DNA of 64,000 nucleotides from Bin55 sp009840545 (GCA_965208815.1 OZ242357.1:744001-808000), one strand, 5' to 3'; positions 25,612 through 34,996 are shown, counted from the stretch's first letter. Numbers and translations are program-made. Notes: generated from the letters alone by a model not told the origin.

Positions 25612-27213
25612 ATGAACCTAACCCGTAGTCAATTTGATGCGATCGTGGTAGGTGCCGGTATTGCGGGACTCTACATGTTGCATAGGCTGCGAGAAGCTGG
25701 TTTGTCGTCTCTCGTATTGGAGAGGGGTCATGGTGTCGGTGGGACCTGGTACTGGAATCGTTATCCCGGTGCGCGGTGTGATGTCGAGAGTTTGGAGTAT
25801 TCCTACTCGTTTTGCGAAGAGCTCCAACAGGAATGGAATTGGAGCGAGCGCTACTCTGGACAGCCTGAAATCCTCGACTATATCAACCATGTCGCTCAAC
25901 GCTTCGACTTACTGAAGGATGTAAAGTTCGGCACGAGTGTTTTACAGGCAACCTTCGACGATACGACTTCCCAGTGGATTGTTGAAACGGATCAGGGAGA
26001 TCGATTCACCGCTCTGTTCCTGATCATGGCCACGGGTTGCTTATCTTCGACAAACACTCCGGAGATTGAAGGAAGAGATTCGTTCAAAGGCAACACTTAT
26101 CACACCGGTAATTGGCCGCACCACGAAGTAGATTTTGGTGGTCAACGAGTTGGAATCGTAGGAACTGGATCGTCTGCGATCCAAGCGATTCCACATATTG
26201 CATCAGGCTGCGAGTCTTTGACAGTGTTTCAGCGCACGCCAAATTTCTCGGTACCTGCTCGAAACGGTTTCATAAGCAAGTCGTATGAATCAAGAGTGAA
26301 AGCCAATTATTCGGAATTTCGTGCACGTAATCGACTTATGCCTGCGGCACTGGGGAGTACGTTCATTGGCAACAATCAGTCCGCATTGGATGCTAGTGCC
26401 GAAGAGCAACAGCTCGAGTTTGCGAAACGTTGGAAAATTGGGGGATTTGGATTCTTGGGAGCGTTTAACGACCTGACAATCAACAAGGAATCCAATGATG
26501 TAGCCGCTGAGTTTGCACGAGAAAGAATTCGAGAGACCGTTGAAGATCCTGCCACAGCCGAAGTACTGTGTCCAGATTCGGTGATTGGATGCAAGCGATT
26601 GTGCTTGGACACTAACTACTTTGAGACTTACAACCTGCCTCATGTCGACCTAATTAATATTCGGAGAAATCCTGTAGAACGAGTAACTCGAACCGGGATT
26701 CAATGCCAAGACTCAAAGTATGAACTTGACAGCATCATCTTCGCAACAGGATTCGATGCCATGACAGGAACCCTGTTGAGAATCAACGTAGTAGGAAGTT
26801 CAGGATTGACTTTGCAGGAAGCGTGGAAGGCTGGACCTCAAACTTTCTTGGGACTCGCAGTGAACGGATTTCCCAATATGTTTCTCATATCGGGTCCAGG
26901 TAGCCCGTCGGTTTTGACGAACATGATCGTATCGATCGAACAGCGCGTTGAGTGGATTGAGAAATGTATTGGCTACGTTCTCGAGAATCAGCATTCCGCG
27001 ATCCAAGCTGACGAAGAAGCTCAGGATGACTGGGTTCAACACGTCAATTTGTTGGCTAGCAGAACTTTGTACCCTTCCTGCAATTCTTGGTACCTAGGTG
27101 CCAACATTCCCGGAAAACCGAGGGTATTCATGCCCCATGTTGGTTTTCCGAACTATGTTGCGAAGTGCGAGGAAGTTAGATCACTGGACTACGAAGGCTT
27201 CACATTTAGTTAG
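25612..27213 (+). CDS. Flavin-containing (Baeyer-Villiger type) monooxygenase
   Basis: About 533 aa from ATG 25612; an upstream GTG (25591) is in frame. FAD-binding GAGIAG (residues 14-19), NADPH-binding GTGSSA, and the fingerprint FKGNTYHTGNWP (from about residue 158) identify a class B flavoprotein of the cyclohexanone/phenylacetone monooxygenase type. It would insert one oxygen into a ketone to form an ester or lactone; the substrate is unknown. It follows the GH32-like gene by 50 bp and is convergent with the dioxygenase gene next door. Confidence 0.88.
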   Translation: MNLTRSQFDAIVVGAGIAGLYMLHRLREAGLSSLVLERGHGVGGTWYWNRYPGARCDVESLEYSYSFCEELQQEWNWSERYSGQPEILDYINHVAQRFDLLKDVKFGTSVLQATFDDTTSQWIVETDQGDRFTALFLIMATGCLSSTNTPEIEGRDSFKGNTYHTGNWPHHEVDFGGQRVGIVGTGSSAIQAIPHIASGCESLTVFQRTPNFSVPARNGFISKSYESRVKANYSEFRARNRLMPAALGSTFIGNNQSALDASAEEQQLEFAKRWKIGGFGFLGAFNDLTINKESNDVAAEFARERIRETVEDPATAEVLCPDSVIGCKRLCLDTNYFETYNLPHVDLINIRRNPVERVTRTGIQCQDSKYELDSIIFATGFDAMTGTLLRINVVGSSGLTLQEAWKAGPQTFLGLAVNGFPNMFLISGPGSPSVLTNMIVSIEQRVEWIEKCIGYVLENQHSAIQADEEAQDDWVQHVNLLASRTLYPSCNSWYLGANIPGKPRVFMPHVGFPNYVAKCEEVRSLDYEGFTFS

Positions 27214-27240
27214 ACAGCGACGGTTCGTCAGTTCGCACTC

Positions 27241-28092
27241 TCAGGCAGCCCACTCGTTGATTGGATCGTCCCCGGCTACTGTGGTACGACGCATTGCTCG
27301 AGGCTCGTCCGAAGGGTAACGCCTTGCTCGGTGTAGCACACAGCGGTTGTCCCAGATGCCGATATCACCTACCTTCCAATAGTGCTTCCAGGTTCTTGGT
27401 TCCCGTGCTGCCTCGAATGTGAGTTCTCGGAGCAATTTGCGACTAGCGTTGAAATCTTCTCCAACAATGTGACTGGCGTGACGTCCCACAAAGAGAATCT
27501 TGTCCTGGGTAGCAGGGTGCTCCTTGATTATGTGATGCTCCACGGGAGGTAGTTGCTCCAAATCCTCATCTGACAGAATGTCCAGTCCTCTGTGCCAAGC
27601 ATGGCTAAATCGGTAGCTGTGGACGGCAATCTTGTCGTCCAACCAGGACTTTAAGCTTTCGTCAAGGGCGTTGTAGCCCTGACGCATATCCGCCCATTCG
27701 GTCTGACCTCCAGATGAAGGAACCACATGAGCCGAGAGAAGGGAAGCTTTCGCTGCGATCCTTTTATAGGAGCTGTCTGTGTGCCAAACCGAGTTTCCAA
27801 TGTTGAACTGCCGTCCGATGTTGGATTGTGGTAGCAAATTCCCGTCTCGATCAAGATTGGAGATCATTCCCGCGGTTGCCCGATCGGATTTGCTGAGTCC
27901 TCGCTCCATGCGTCCGAATCGCCGCGTAAAAGCGATCTGCTCTTCTTGGGAGAGGTGTTGTTCAGGGAATATTAGGACCGCATATTTGTTCCACCACGAG
28001 AGGACTTGCTGGAAGTCTGCTTCGGAAATTTGAGCTAGGTAAATGTTGTACACCAACGCACCAAACCGTTCGGAGGCTGGTTCAATCTTCAT
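27241..28092 (-). CDS. TauD/TfdA-family Fe(II)/2-oxoglutarate dioxygenase
   Basis: 283 aa. The iron triad is H104-x-D106 (NSVWHTDSSY) with distal H254 (DNRCVLHRARR), and the arginine pair for 2-oxoglutarate follows (RAMRRTTVAG). Family members hydroxylate taurine, chlorophenoxyacetates, carnitine precursors and others; the substrate is not predictable here. It lies 27 bp downstream of the phyH-like gene in the same direction, so two 2-oxoglutarate oxygenases appear to be cotranscribed. Confidence 0.88.
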   Translation of the reverse strand: MKIEPASERFGALVYNIYLAQISEADFQQVLSWWNKYAVLIFPEQHLSQEEQIAFTRRFGRMERGLSKSDRATAGMISNLDRDGNLLPQSNIGRQFNIGNSVWHTDSSYKRIAAKASLLSAHVVPSSGGQTEWADMRQGYNALDESLKSWLDDKIAVHSYRFSHAWHRGLDILSDEDLEQLPPVEHHIIKEHPATQDKILFVGRHASHIVGEDFNASRKLLRELTFEAAREPRTWKHYWKVGDIGIWDNRCVLHRARRYPSDEPRAMRRTTVAGDDPINEWAA

Positions 28093-28119
28093 GTGCGTAC
28101 CGATTTTCTGTTCTGTGCA

Positions 28120-28193
28120 CTAGAGCGTATCGATTTCTTCCCTTAGCTTGTTCCTGTGATCCGTAACAATGTTTCCAACGCTTGCAGTCGACT
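28120..28193 (-). repeat. Degenerate copy of the pspB-like 3' end, fused to phyH
   Basis: Hand alignment with 29103-29177 gives about 80% identity over 74 bp with one single-base gap. The first 23 bases match at all but two positions but are read in another frame in phyH. The gap then brings phyH into the pspB-like frame, so the tails end IVTDHRNKLREEIDTL and IVTDNKNTLKEEIEAL. Confidence 0.82.
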
Positions 28194-28980
28194 CGTTTTG
28201 CCGAGCTCGTTCACTCAATCGCTTCTTGACCGTTTCGATGGGATTTTGATAGTCGACTGATCCCAAACCGAAATTAGTTAGCTTGTAACCAATCAACGCT
28301 TGTAGCGCTTCAGGCATTGCAACGACAACTTCAGGTGGAACGCCAACAAACTGGTTTTCGCGTTGCTTGAGCCACGCCAAATTGAAATTCACATTGATGG
28401 ATCTTCGATACGAGCCAAGCGTCGAATTGCCGCCCCCTCGATGCCAGAGCGCTCCGTCCCACAGCAAGAGGCCCCCTGCAGGCATTTCAACACCGACTGT
28501 CTCGGTGTCCTGCTCCAAACGTTCTTTGAATCGATGGCTTCCAGGTACTACTTCGGTCGCACCGTTCTCTACCGTGAACGGATCGAGAGCGATGAGAGTG
28601 TTGACAATTAGAGGCGGGTGCGGACGGGGAATAGGGTAGTGGCCGTCGTCCGTATGAAGATGTTGTCTCTGGTCACCTGGACCTGGACGCATAGCCGCGA
28701 CCCCAGAAACTTGGAAGTCCGGTCCAAGAATCCCTTCAATTAGACCGAGAAGGAGTGAATCCAAGAGGAGCTCATCTACAGCCCTTGTCTTGGCCAAGAG
28801 ATTGTGAGTGTGGATCGTCTGGCGCCCAAACTTCTCGGACTCACGACTTCCAACTGCATCGAAGATTGGTCTGAGATCTCTACACAACTGACGCAACCTA
28901 TCCTTGTCAAGGAAATCGGGGACAACGGCATATCCGCTTTTCTCGACTTGTTGTGCAATCTGTTCAATCTGAGAAGTCAT
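28120..28980 (-). CDS. Phytanoyl-CoA dioxygenase-family (PhyH) protein with a scavenged C-terminal tail
   Basis: 286 aa from ATG 28980 (MTSQIEQIAQ); an earlier in-frame start at 28995 adds 5 residues. Iron ligands are H109-x-D111 (QHLHTDDG) and H180 (GALWHRGGG); R192 probably binds 2-oxoglutarate. PhyH proteins hydroxylate varied small molecules. The last 25 residues (NESTASVGNIVTDHRN...) are not PhyH-like: the DNA of the final 74 bp matches the 3' end of the PspB-like gene just upstream, including its stop region, with a one-base shift part-way. The catalytic domain itself looks intact. Confidence 0.88.
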   Translation of the reverse strand: MTSQIEQIAQQVEKSGYAVVPDFLDKDRLRQLCRDLRPIFDAVGSRESEKFGRQTIHTHNLLAKTRAVDELLLDSLLLGLIEGILGPDFQVSGVAAMRPGPGDQRQHLHTDDGHYPIPRPHPPLIVNTLIALDPFTVENGATEVVPGSHRFKERLEQDTETVGVEMPAGGLLLWDGALWHRGGGNSTLGSYRRSINVNFNLAWLKQRENQFVGVPPEVVVAMPEALQALIGYKLTNFGLGSVDYQNPIETVKKRLSERARQNESTASVGNIVTDHRNKLREEIDTL

Positions 28981-29102
28981 GACCTCGCACTTCAAAGCTG
29001 TAACGAGACAATTCTAGTGATGGTTACACCGGGAACGAGCTGAATTGTTCTTGATTAGTACCGTCAAGTCTTGTGTGGGTCACAAATCTTCAGGGAAAGC
29101 GC

Positions 29103-29333
29103 TTAGAGTGCTTCGATTTCTTCCTTCAGCGTGTTTTTGTTGTCGGTGACAATGGTTTCCAAAGCTTGCAGCCGACTTTCGATCGAATTGTCTGCCATTC
29201 GATTCTCAAGTGCTTCAATACGTTTTAGAACACTCTTGGTTGTCGCACGCCGTCGATGCTTAAGATAGTTTCCCACTAGACCGCCGGCAACACCGATAAA
29301 CACGACGCAAACGACCATTTCCCAAAGTCCCAT
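29103..29333 (-). CDS. PspB-like small membrane protein with coiled coil
   Basis: 76 aa from ATG 29333. One membrane helix (GLWEMVVCVVFIGVAGGLVG), a basic stretch (KHRRRATTK), then heptad-like segments (VLKRIEALENRM, SRLQALETIVTDN). This architecture matches PspB/PspC-type envelope-stress proteins, but no other psp gene is in the window, so the role is uncertain. It is divergent from the oxidase subunit III gene. Its last 75 bp recur at the end of phyH. Confidence 0.65.
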   Translation of the reverse strand: MGLWEMVVCVVFIGVAGGLVGNYLKHRRRATTKSVLKRIEALENRMADNSIESRLQALETIVTDNKNTLKEEIEAL

Positions 29334-29410
29334 TCTGCTCACATTGATCTGCTTGGACCAAATCAGTATATGGCAAACGGCGACGACGGGTCTTGGGAGC
29401 AACCAAAAGC

Positions 29411-30136
29411 TTGACGTCGGCCACTACTCCAAACACCTCGCAACAATTGCTTGATGACGAGGTCAAACGGTACAATTACGAACCATTCGGCGCACTTCTA
29501 CCGTTCCACATCGTGGGAATATTCAGTCGCATCACAGAAAAACCTTGGCTACCGACGGATGATCGCATTGTGCGGTTGCATACCGGCTCCGTGGGCACCC
29601 ACAACCGCAAAGTGGCGCTGATTGTGTTCTTGTGTGTCGTAGGAAGTGTCTTTTTTCTATTGTTTGCCGCCACGCACATGCGGAAGGTCATGGCGGTTGA
29701 TTGGGTTCCGATGCCCGAACCCGGTCTGATTTGGGTCAATAGCTTAGTACTTGTAGGGGTCAGCTTCGCCTTCGAAATTGCCCGAGGTGCTGTCAATTCG
29801 ACGAATCTTCTTCGCACACGGAGTTTTTTCCTGCTTGCGGGAGTCGGTACAGTCGTGTTCATCGTTCTGCAGTCGATCGCTTGGCAGCAACTTCTCGCCT
29901 TGAACTATGGAGCTAAGAACAACCCCGCAAATGCGTTCTTCTATCTCCTGACGGGCGCACATGCTGTTCACCTCCTAGGCGGGCTTGTTGCGTGGTGGAG
30001 GGCGATGCGACATATGCGTCAATCCGACAAGACCGAGATTTCCAAGATTCGTATGAGCGTTGGTCTGTGCGCAATCTACTGGCACTTCCTACTCTTCATA
30101 TGGGTGGCCATGGTCGCGTTGTTCGTGACCACCTGA
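29411..30136 (+). CDS. Heme-copper oxidase subunit III-like protein
   Basis: 241 aa from TTG 29411, which has GGGAG about 12 bp upstream; TTG 29393 is an alternative. Five hydrophobic helices are seen, with the subunit III hallmarks GAHAVHLLGGLVAWW and YWHFLLFIWVAM near the end. Subunit III stabilises aa3 or bo-type oxidases in the inner membrane, yet no subunit I or II is present here. The copper ATPase gene starts 1 bp after its stop, so the two are coexpressed. It may serve an oxidase encoded elsewhere. Confidence 0.82.
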   Translation: MTSATTPNTSQQLLDDEVKRYNYEPFGALLPFHIVGIFSRITEKPWLPTDDRIVRLHTGSVGTHNRKVALIVFLCVVGSVFFLLFAATHMRKVMAVDWVPMPEPGLIWVNSLVLVGVSFAFEIARGAVNSTNLLRTRSFFLLAGVGTVVFIVLQSIAWQQLLALNYGAKNNPANAFFYLLTGAHAVHLLGGLVAWWRAMRHMRQSDKTEISKIRMSVGLCAIYWHFLLFIWVAMVALFVTT

Positions 30137-30137
30137 A

Positions 30138-32528
30138 GTGACTACAGCTGCAATAGCCGCTGACCGTCTAGAGCTTGGCGTCGACGGCATGACGTGCAGC
30201 GGTTGCGTTGCACGACTAGAACGTGCTTTAACGACAACTCCTGGTATTGAAGATGCTTCAGTAAATCTACCGTTGGAGCGGGCCTCCGTTCACATTGATC
30301 CTCAAGCTATTTCTTTCGAGGACGTATTCGGCGTGGTTCGAGACACGGGTTTCGAAGTACGGACAGACCTTGTGAAATTCAAGGTTACTGGAATCGCATC
30401 GAATGATTGGTCTGATCAAATTCGCTCCAATCTTCTGAGTGTCCCCGGGGTCCTCGAAGTCTCAGTGGATCAAAGCCGAGATCAGATCGACGTGTCGATC
30501 GTTGATCGCGTGACGAATGCATCCATCTTGATCGCCAGCGCAGCAATTGTTGGGTACGAGTTGAAGGAAGACGACTCAGACGAAACTCCCGAATTTGAAT
30601 GGAACAAGAAATTTGCCGAGGCTCGTCGGGACGCGACTTATGCATCACTGCTTACCTTGCCCCTAGTACTGCAAATGATTGCTCAATTCTTGGGATGGGA
30701 ACGCATTCATCTGATGCCCTCAGTCGAGGTCGTGTTGGCAACACCGGTTCAGCTCTGGTTCGGGTGGCGGTTCTACAAAGCTGCTTTCAATGCATTGCGC
30801 TCTGGCGGAACCAACATGGAAGTACTCGTAGCGTTGGGTACGACAGCTGCGTATCTCTACAGTTGGTATTTGATGATTTCACTCGGCGAGTTAGCTGAAG
30901 GAGAGCTCTACTTCGAAGCGAGTGCGGTAATCATTTCATTGGTCATGTGGGGAAAGTACTTCGAAGCGAGAGCGAAGAAGCGCACCTCCGAGTGGCTCGA
31001 AATCATGAACTCATTACGTCCAAGGACGGCCCGTGTACTTCTAAACTCGGGAGACTTTGCCGAGCGATCGATCAAACAGGTAGATGTTGGAGACATTGTG
31101 AGATGCCTTCCTGGTGATCACATACCGGCGGATGGACGCATCCAAAGTGGAACCGCAAGCATCGACGAGTCCTTAGTCACTGGTGAAAGCCAGCCGGTTG
31201 TGTTGAAAAAGGGGTCCCGCGTGCTGGAAGGCACCACGAATTTGGACGGCATGCTTGACATTGAAGTAACGAGCCGAGGTGAAGACTCGACACTCAACAA
31301 GATTGCGCGTCTTGTAGAGCAGGCTCAACTTGGCAAGGCGAGTATTCAAAGAGCCGTGGACAGAGTCTGCGGGATTTTCGTTCCCATTGTTGTTGCAATT
31401 GCAATCCTTACTCTCGGTGTGTGGATGATCTTGGGTTCGGGCTTTGAAATCGCATTGATAAATGCAGTCTCTGTTCTTGTGATCGCATGTCCATGTGCAC
31501 TAGGACTCGCGACTCCGACTGCAGTTATGGTTGGAACTGGTGTTGCGGCACGAGCGGGGATACTTTTTCGCGACATCGAAGCCTTGGAAACAGGCTATCG
31601 AATAAATCATGTCGTTTTCGACAAAACGGGAACTCTTACGGAAGGGAAGCCGCAAATCACGAGCATTGAAGTTGTCGAAAACCCTCACATTCAAGACAGT
31701 GATCAACTGTTGCGGCGAGTAGCTACAGTGCAGACTGGAAGCGAACATCCCATCGCCGGTGCGTTTCTTGATCTCGCTGAGAATAGAGACGTCGACCTTG
31801 GTTTATTGACCGAGTTTCGTGCACATGTTGGAGAAGGCGTCGAGGGAGTAGTGGACGGAGCTACATTCTTAGCCGGCAACAAGAGCCTGATGCACAAGTT
31901 TGAGATTTCCCTAAAGTCTCAAGATAAGGAGTCAGAAAACTTCGTTTGGCTCGCGAACGATGGGGAACTTGTGGGTGTTGCGTCTTTCGAAGATCGACTC
32001 CGGCCTCAGTCAGGCGAAGCGGTAACGGGACTCAAGAGTTTGGGAGTCGAAGTACACATCCTCTCCGGCGATTCGAACAAGGCAACTGAGCCTTTAGCGA
32101 GTTATCTTGGAGTAGATTCCTATTGGGCCGAGTGTACTCCCGATTCAAAGGTAGACCACGTGAAGAACATGAAGCAACCGGGTTCTCGCATTGCCATGGT
32201 TGGCGATGGTATCAATGACGCTCCTGCACTAGCGGAAGCAGACTTGAGCATTGCTATGAGCACGGGAACTGAAGTGGCAATGGAAGTCGCTCAGGTTACC
32301 CTAGATCACCCGGACCCCTCTCTGGTGTCCGCTACATTGGATGTCAGTCGACGAACATTCAACAAGATCCATCAAAACCTTTTCTGGGCATTCATCTACA
32401 ACGTGACAATGATTCCTTTGGCGTGTCTCGGCTATCTCAATCCGGCAATTGCAGGCGCGGCAATGGCTTTTTCCAGTGTCAGCGTTGTACTAAATTCGCT
32501 CCTTTTGAACCGTTGGAGACGCAAGTAG
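30138..32528 (+). CDS. Copper-translocating P1B-type ATPase (CopA/CtpA-like)
   Basis: 796 aa, GTG start. An N-terminal heavy-metal domain with GMTCSGC (C20, C23) and a second, degenerate one without cysteines, eight membrane helices with the CPC ion site (IACPCALGLATP, about residue 451), phosphorylation site DKTGTLTEG (about D495), SEHPIAGA and GDGINDAPAL. It pumps Cu(I) out of the cytoplasm or supplies copper to oxidase assembly; pairing with subunit III favours the latter, as with FixI/CtpA-type pumps. This is an inference. Confidence 0.92.
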   Translation: MTTAAIAADRLELGVDGMTCSGCVARLERALTTTPGIEDASVNLPLERASVHIDPQAISFEDVFGVVRDTGFEVRTDLVKFKVTGIASNDWSDQIRSNLLSVPGVLEVSVDQSRDQIDVSIVDRVTNASILIASAAIVGYELKEDDSDETPEFEWNKKFAEARRDATYASLLTLPLVLQMIAQFLGWERIHLMPSVEVVLATPVQLWFGWRFYKAAFNALRSGGTNMEVLVALGTTAAYLYSWYLMISLGELAEGELYFEASAVIISLVMWGKYFEARAKKRTSEWLEIMNSLRPRTARVLLNSGDFAERSIKQVDVGDIVRCLPGDHIPADGRIQSGTASIDESLVTGESQPVVLKKGSRVLEGTTNLDGMLDIEVTSRGEDSTLNKIARLVEQAQLGKASIQRAVDRVCGIFVPIVVAIAILTLGVWMILGSGFEIALINAVSVLVIACPCALGLATPTAVMVGTGVAARAGILFRDIEALETGYRINHVVFDKTGTLTEGKPQITSIEVVENPHIQDSDQLLRRVATVQTGSEHPIAGAFLDLAENRDVDLGLLTEFRAHVGEGVEGVVDGATFLAGNKSLMHKFEISLKSQDKESENFVWLANDGELVGVASFEDRLRPQSGEAVTGLKSLGVEVHILSGDSNKATEPLASYLGVDSYWAECTPDSKVDHVKNMKQPGSRIAMVGDGINDAPALAEADLSIAMSTGTEVAMEVAQVTLDHPDPSLVSATLDVSRRTFNKIHQNLFWAFIYNVTMIPLACLGYLNPAIAGAAMAFSSVSVVLNSLLLNRWRRK

Positions 32529-32984
32529 TTCAGTAAACGGATAGTTTCCACGCCATCCATGGCAATTGACGGCGACCTCAAGAACCTCATTCCGTGACGG
32601 TTGTTACTCGTACTGATGGAAGAGTTGAGACACTGCGGCCATTGTGACGACTTAAGCCAACTCGGCTATAGGAAATCCTGGCTGCATCGTCAGCGGATCT
32701 TGGGGATTCCGACTTTTCGTTCAGAGATTATCTTGTTAAGTGGCGACTCGTTGATGAGAGCTTAAGAACAAGTGTCCGACAAAAGGGTGTGGTTGTACAA
32801 AGCCCGACGAAACTAGCCTAGCTTTCTCTTGTATCAACCCGCTATTCCTTTCGGGCCAAGTCGGACTCACCTCTGACTTTTTAGGAAACTCTCTCGGCCG
32901 TCAAAATATCTAAGGATTTGATTGCCAGTAGTAGTGCTCAAAACTGGGTACGGACTCTTTGAAAAAACTATCGGAGCACCCAGA
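32529..32984. other. Long intergenic region, no gene found
   Basis: About 450 bp before the methyltransferase start. No open frame of note, tRNA or strong hairpin was found. The methyltransferase frame extends back to a TTG at 32922, but ATG 32985 with GGAG upstream is the better start. Confidence 0.4.
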
Positions 32985-33821
32985 ATGGCCACATACGACC
33001 CAAAATTTCCACGAACCCACTATGACAATCTAGTTGACGATGAATGGACCCGACTAACTCGTACACGCCATGGTGAGTTGAGTTTTCTCGTGCACATGGA
33101 CGTCTTGCGTACCTACATCAAAGAGAGTATGAGTGTGTTGGAAATTGGCGCAGGTGCGGGCATCTTCACTAAAGAACTCGTCCACCTGTGTAATCGATTG
33201 GTCGTAGGAGATATCTCCAAAGCACAACTCGATGCGAATCGAGCAAACATGGGTGACCTCGGTGTGCTCAATCGTGTAGGCGAATATAGAGAACCTGACC
33301 TAGCGGACTTAAGCCCACTCCATCCGGTTTCATTCGATGCAATTGTTTGTGTAGGTGGCCCTTTGAATTATCTAATGGAAAAGGAATCCGTAGGAATTCA
33401 ACAGATGCTACGTACCTTGAAGTCCGGAGGAGTCGTAATTCTAGGTGTCATGTCGCTTATCAATTCTGTAGTTCGTCTAATGCGCTTTCTACCAGCACTC
33501 AAACGAAATCGTGGAATGGCAAACACACGATGGTTGCTTGAAACGGGTCTTCAAGACCAGGAGCACAGTCCAGATACTGAGCACTTTTGTCACATGATGA
33601 CGAGCGTCGACGCCGATGCGCTGCTGGACCTGGACTCAGTTGAAATTGTCGAAAAACGCGCTGCAGGACTGTTGGGTATGGCCGGAGAAGAAGAGCTAAA
33701 CGCTGTCAAGGCCGACCAAGACCTTTGGAATCTCGTAGTTGAAAGAGATCTCGCATGGTCGAAGCTGCCCGGTGCTATCGATCTCGGAGACAACATTCTC
33801 TATGTAGTCCGAAAGCGTTAG
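32985..33821 (+). CDS. Class I SAM-dependent methyltransferase
   Basis: 278 aa from ATG 32985. Motif I is VLEIGAGAGIFTKELV; the acidic end of strand 2 (VVGDIS) and motif IV (FDAIVCVGGPLNYLM) follow. The family transfers a methyl group from S-adenosylmethionine; the substrate is unknown. A hydrophobic stretch (GVVILGVMSLINSVVRLM) fits the later strands of the fold rather than a membrane segment. No clear operon partner. Confidence 0.82.
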   Translation: MATYDPKFPRTHYDNLVDDEWTRLTRTRHGELSFLVHMDVLRTYIKESMSVLEIGAGAGIFTKELVHLCNRLVVGDISKAQLDANRANMGDLGVLNRVGEYREPDLADLSPLHPVSFDAIVCVGGPLNYLMEKESVGIQQMLRTLKSGGVVILGVMSLINSVVRLMRFLPALKRNRGMANTRWLLETGLQDQEHSPDTEHFCHMMTSVDADALLDLDSVEIVEKRAAGLLGMAGEEELNAVKADQDLWNLVVERDLAWSKLPGAIDLGDNILYVVRKR

Positions 33822-33940
33822 CTTGGCGAGCTTCAAATTAGGGCAACACTGCGAATTCCAAGTCTAGACTCGATCACTCTTGATCTCTATCTTTCTTGAG
33901 TGAGAGCTTGATACGGAGATCGGTGCTCTCCGTTGTTGGG

Positions 33941-34052
33941 AACGAAATGTTGGAGATTCAGAGTCTTCAGATTTTGGAGCTTGAATCGGTCTTCTTCATT
34001 GTAGATTTGCGAATCGAAACGTGTAGCACAACGTCCAATGTGACTGAAAATG
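33941..34052 (-). pseudogene. Remnant of a second PHP-domain gene (3' end)
   Basis: 112 bp that align with the 3' end of the PHP gene at 34372-34484. On the minus strand both read SHIGRCATRFD; within those 11 codons all the differences I see are silent. That pattern points to an old paralogue once under selection, not a fresh copy. After about 20 further codons the match weakens and the rest of the gene is missing. Confidence 0.72.
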
Positions 34053-34297
34053 ACCGGGTGGAACGCGTGGTCTTCTGTGGATCTAGAGCGATGGGAACGA
34101 ACACAGTGCATTCCGACGTGAATATCGCACTCTTTCGGAATCAGCTTACGCGGACCGACCTCGCTCGACTCGCGGTGCAAATTGACCAACTCCCGATGGC
34201 ACAGACAGTGGACATCGAACTGCACGAATCTTTTCAAAACCCATCGTTACTGGAGAATAGCCGACAGCACGGTGTTGAATGGCATTCCCGAACGTAA
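34040..34297 (+). pseudogene. Truncated MNT-type nucleotidyltransferase remnant
   Basis: 85 codons from a GTG, no ribosome-binding site. ERVVFCGSRAMGTNTVHSDVN matches the GSRAxG...SDxD signature of minimal nucleotidyltransferases (MntA antitoxin type), and PMAQTVDIELHESFQNPSLLE matches the end of the domain. The second catalytic Asp is replaced by Asn (SDVN), and the usual N-terminal helix is replaced by the PHP-gene scar. No HEPN partner gene is seen, so this is most likely inactive. Confidence 0.62.
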
Positions 34298-34366
34298 AGA
34301 AAAATCGTAAGAAACCGAAGGACTAATACGTGGCGAAGTTCGTACGAGTTGTGAGTATCCCAAACG

Positions 34367-34996
34367 CTAAGAACGAAATGTCAAGGGTTCAAACTCTTCG
34401 GACTCCAAAGCCTGAACCAGATCTATTTCGTTATGGATTTGTGCGTCAAACCGAGTCGCACATCGCCCGATGTGACTGACGATGTGGGCATCGCTTCCGC
34501 CAATTCCTAGGTAGCCTTGATCGCGAGCCATGTCTTGCGCAACCTGATCTTCCTGTCCCCGGCTTCCACCGTTGTAGATCTCTACGATTCGGACTCCTTT
34601 TGGGATGCCGAATTCAGCCAGGTGAGCACTCATTCCCACTCGTGGTCTGCCCGGATGGCACGGAACAGGAACAGCGCCGTGGCGCGCACATGACTCAATG
34701 ACTTTAGACAGAGGCACGTTTATACTCGAAAAGTCAAACTCGTCCACAAGGCCTTTTGTGACGCCGAATACGAGCACATGACCATACTCAGTTTCGACCT
34801 CACTACCCTTTAAGATTGTGAGGGAATACTCTTCGGCTAAAGGCGAATAATCCGATTCGAAATCGAATTGGCGATGTTCGGTAAGAACAAAGCCATCGAT
34901 TGGGATGTCTCGAGCCCGAATCCATTTACAGTAGTTGTCCACCTTCGCACGACCATCGTCGGACTTTATCGAGTGGGCATGAAGATCCAGAATCAA
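34367..34996 (-). CDS. PHP-domain metal-dependent phosphoesterase
   Basis: 209 aa. Metal-binding motifs in order: LHAHSIKSDD (residues 4-13), LTEH (about 38), GSEVET, PCHPGRP and GGSDAH near the end. Such stand-alone PHP proteins hydrolyse phosphate esters such as histidinol phosphate, nucleoside 3',5'-bisphosphates or RNA ends; the substrate is unknown here. The start overlaps the coaE stop by 4 bp. Confidence 0.87.
   Translation of the reverse strand: MILDLHAHSIKSDDGRAKVDNYCKWIRARDIPIDGFVLTEHRQFDFESDYSPLAEEYSLTILKGSEVETEYGHVLVFGVTKGLVDEFDFSSINVPLSKVIESCARHGAVPVPCHPGRPRVGMSAHLAEFGIPKGVRIVEIYNGGSRGQEDQVAQDMARDQGYLGIGGSDAHIVSHIGRCATRFDAQIHNEIDLVQALESEEFEPLTFRS

Noticed and set aside
33887..34237. 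116-codon minus-strand frame as an intact gene
   Set aside because: Only its middle part resembles the end of the PHP protein; the rest is antisense to the nucleotidyltransferase remnant. Reported as a scar instead.
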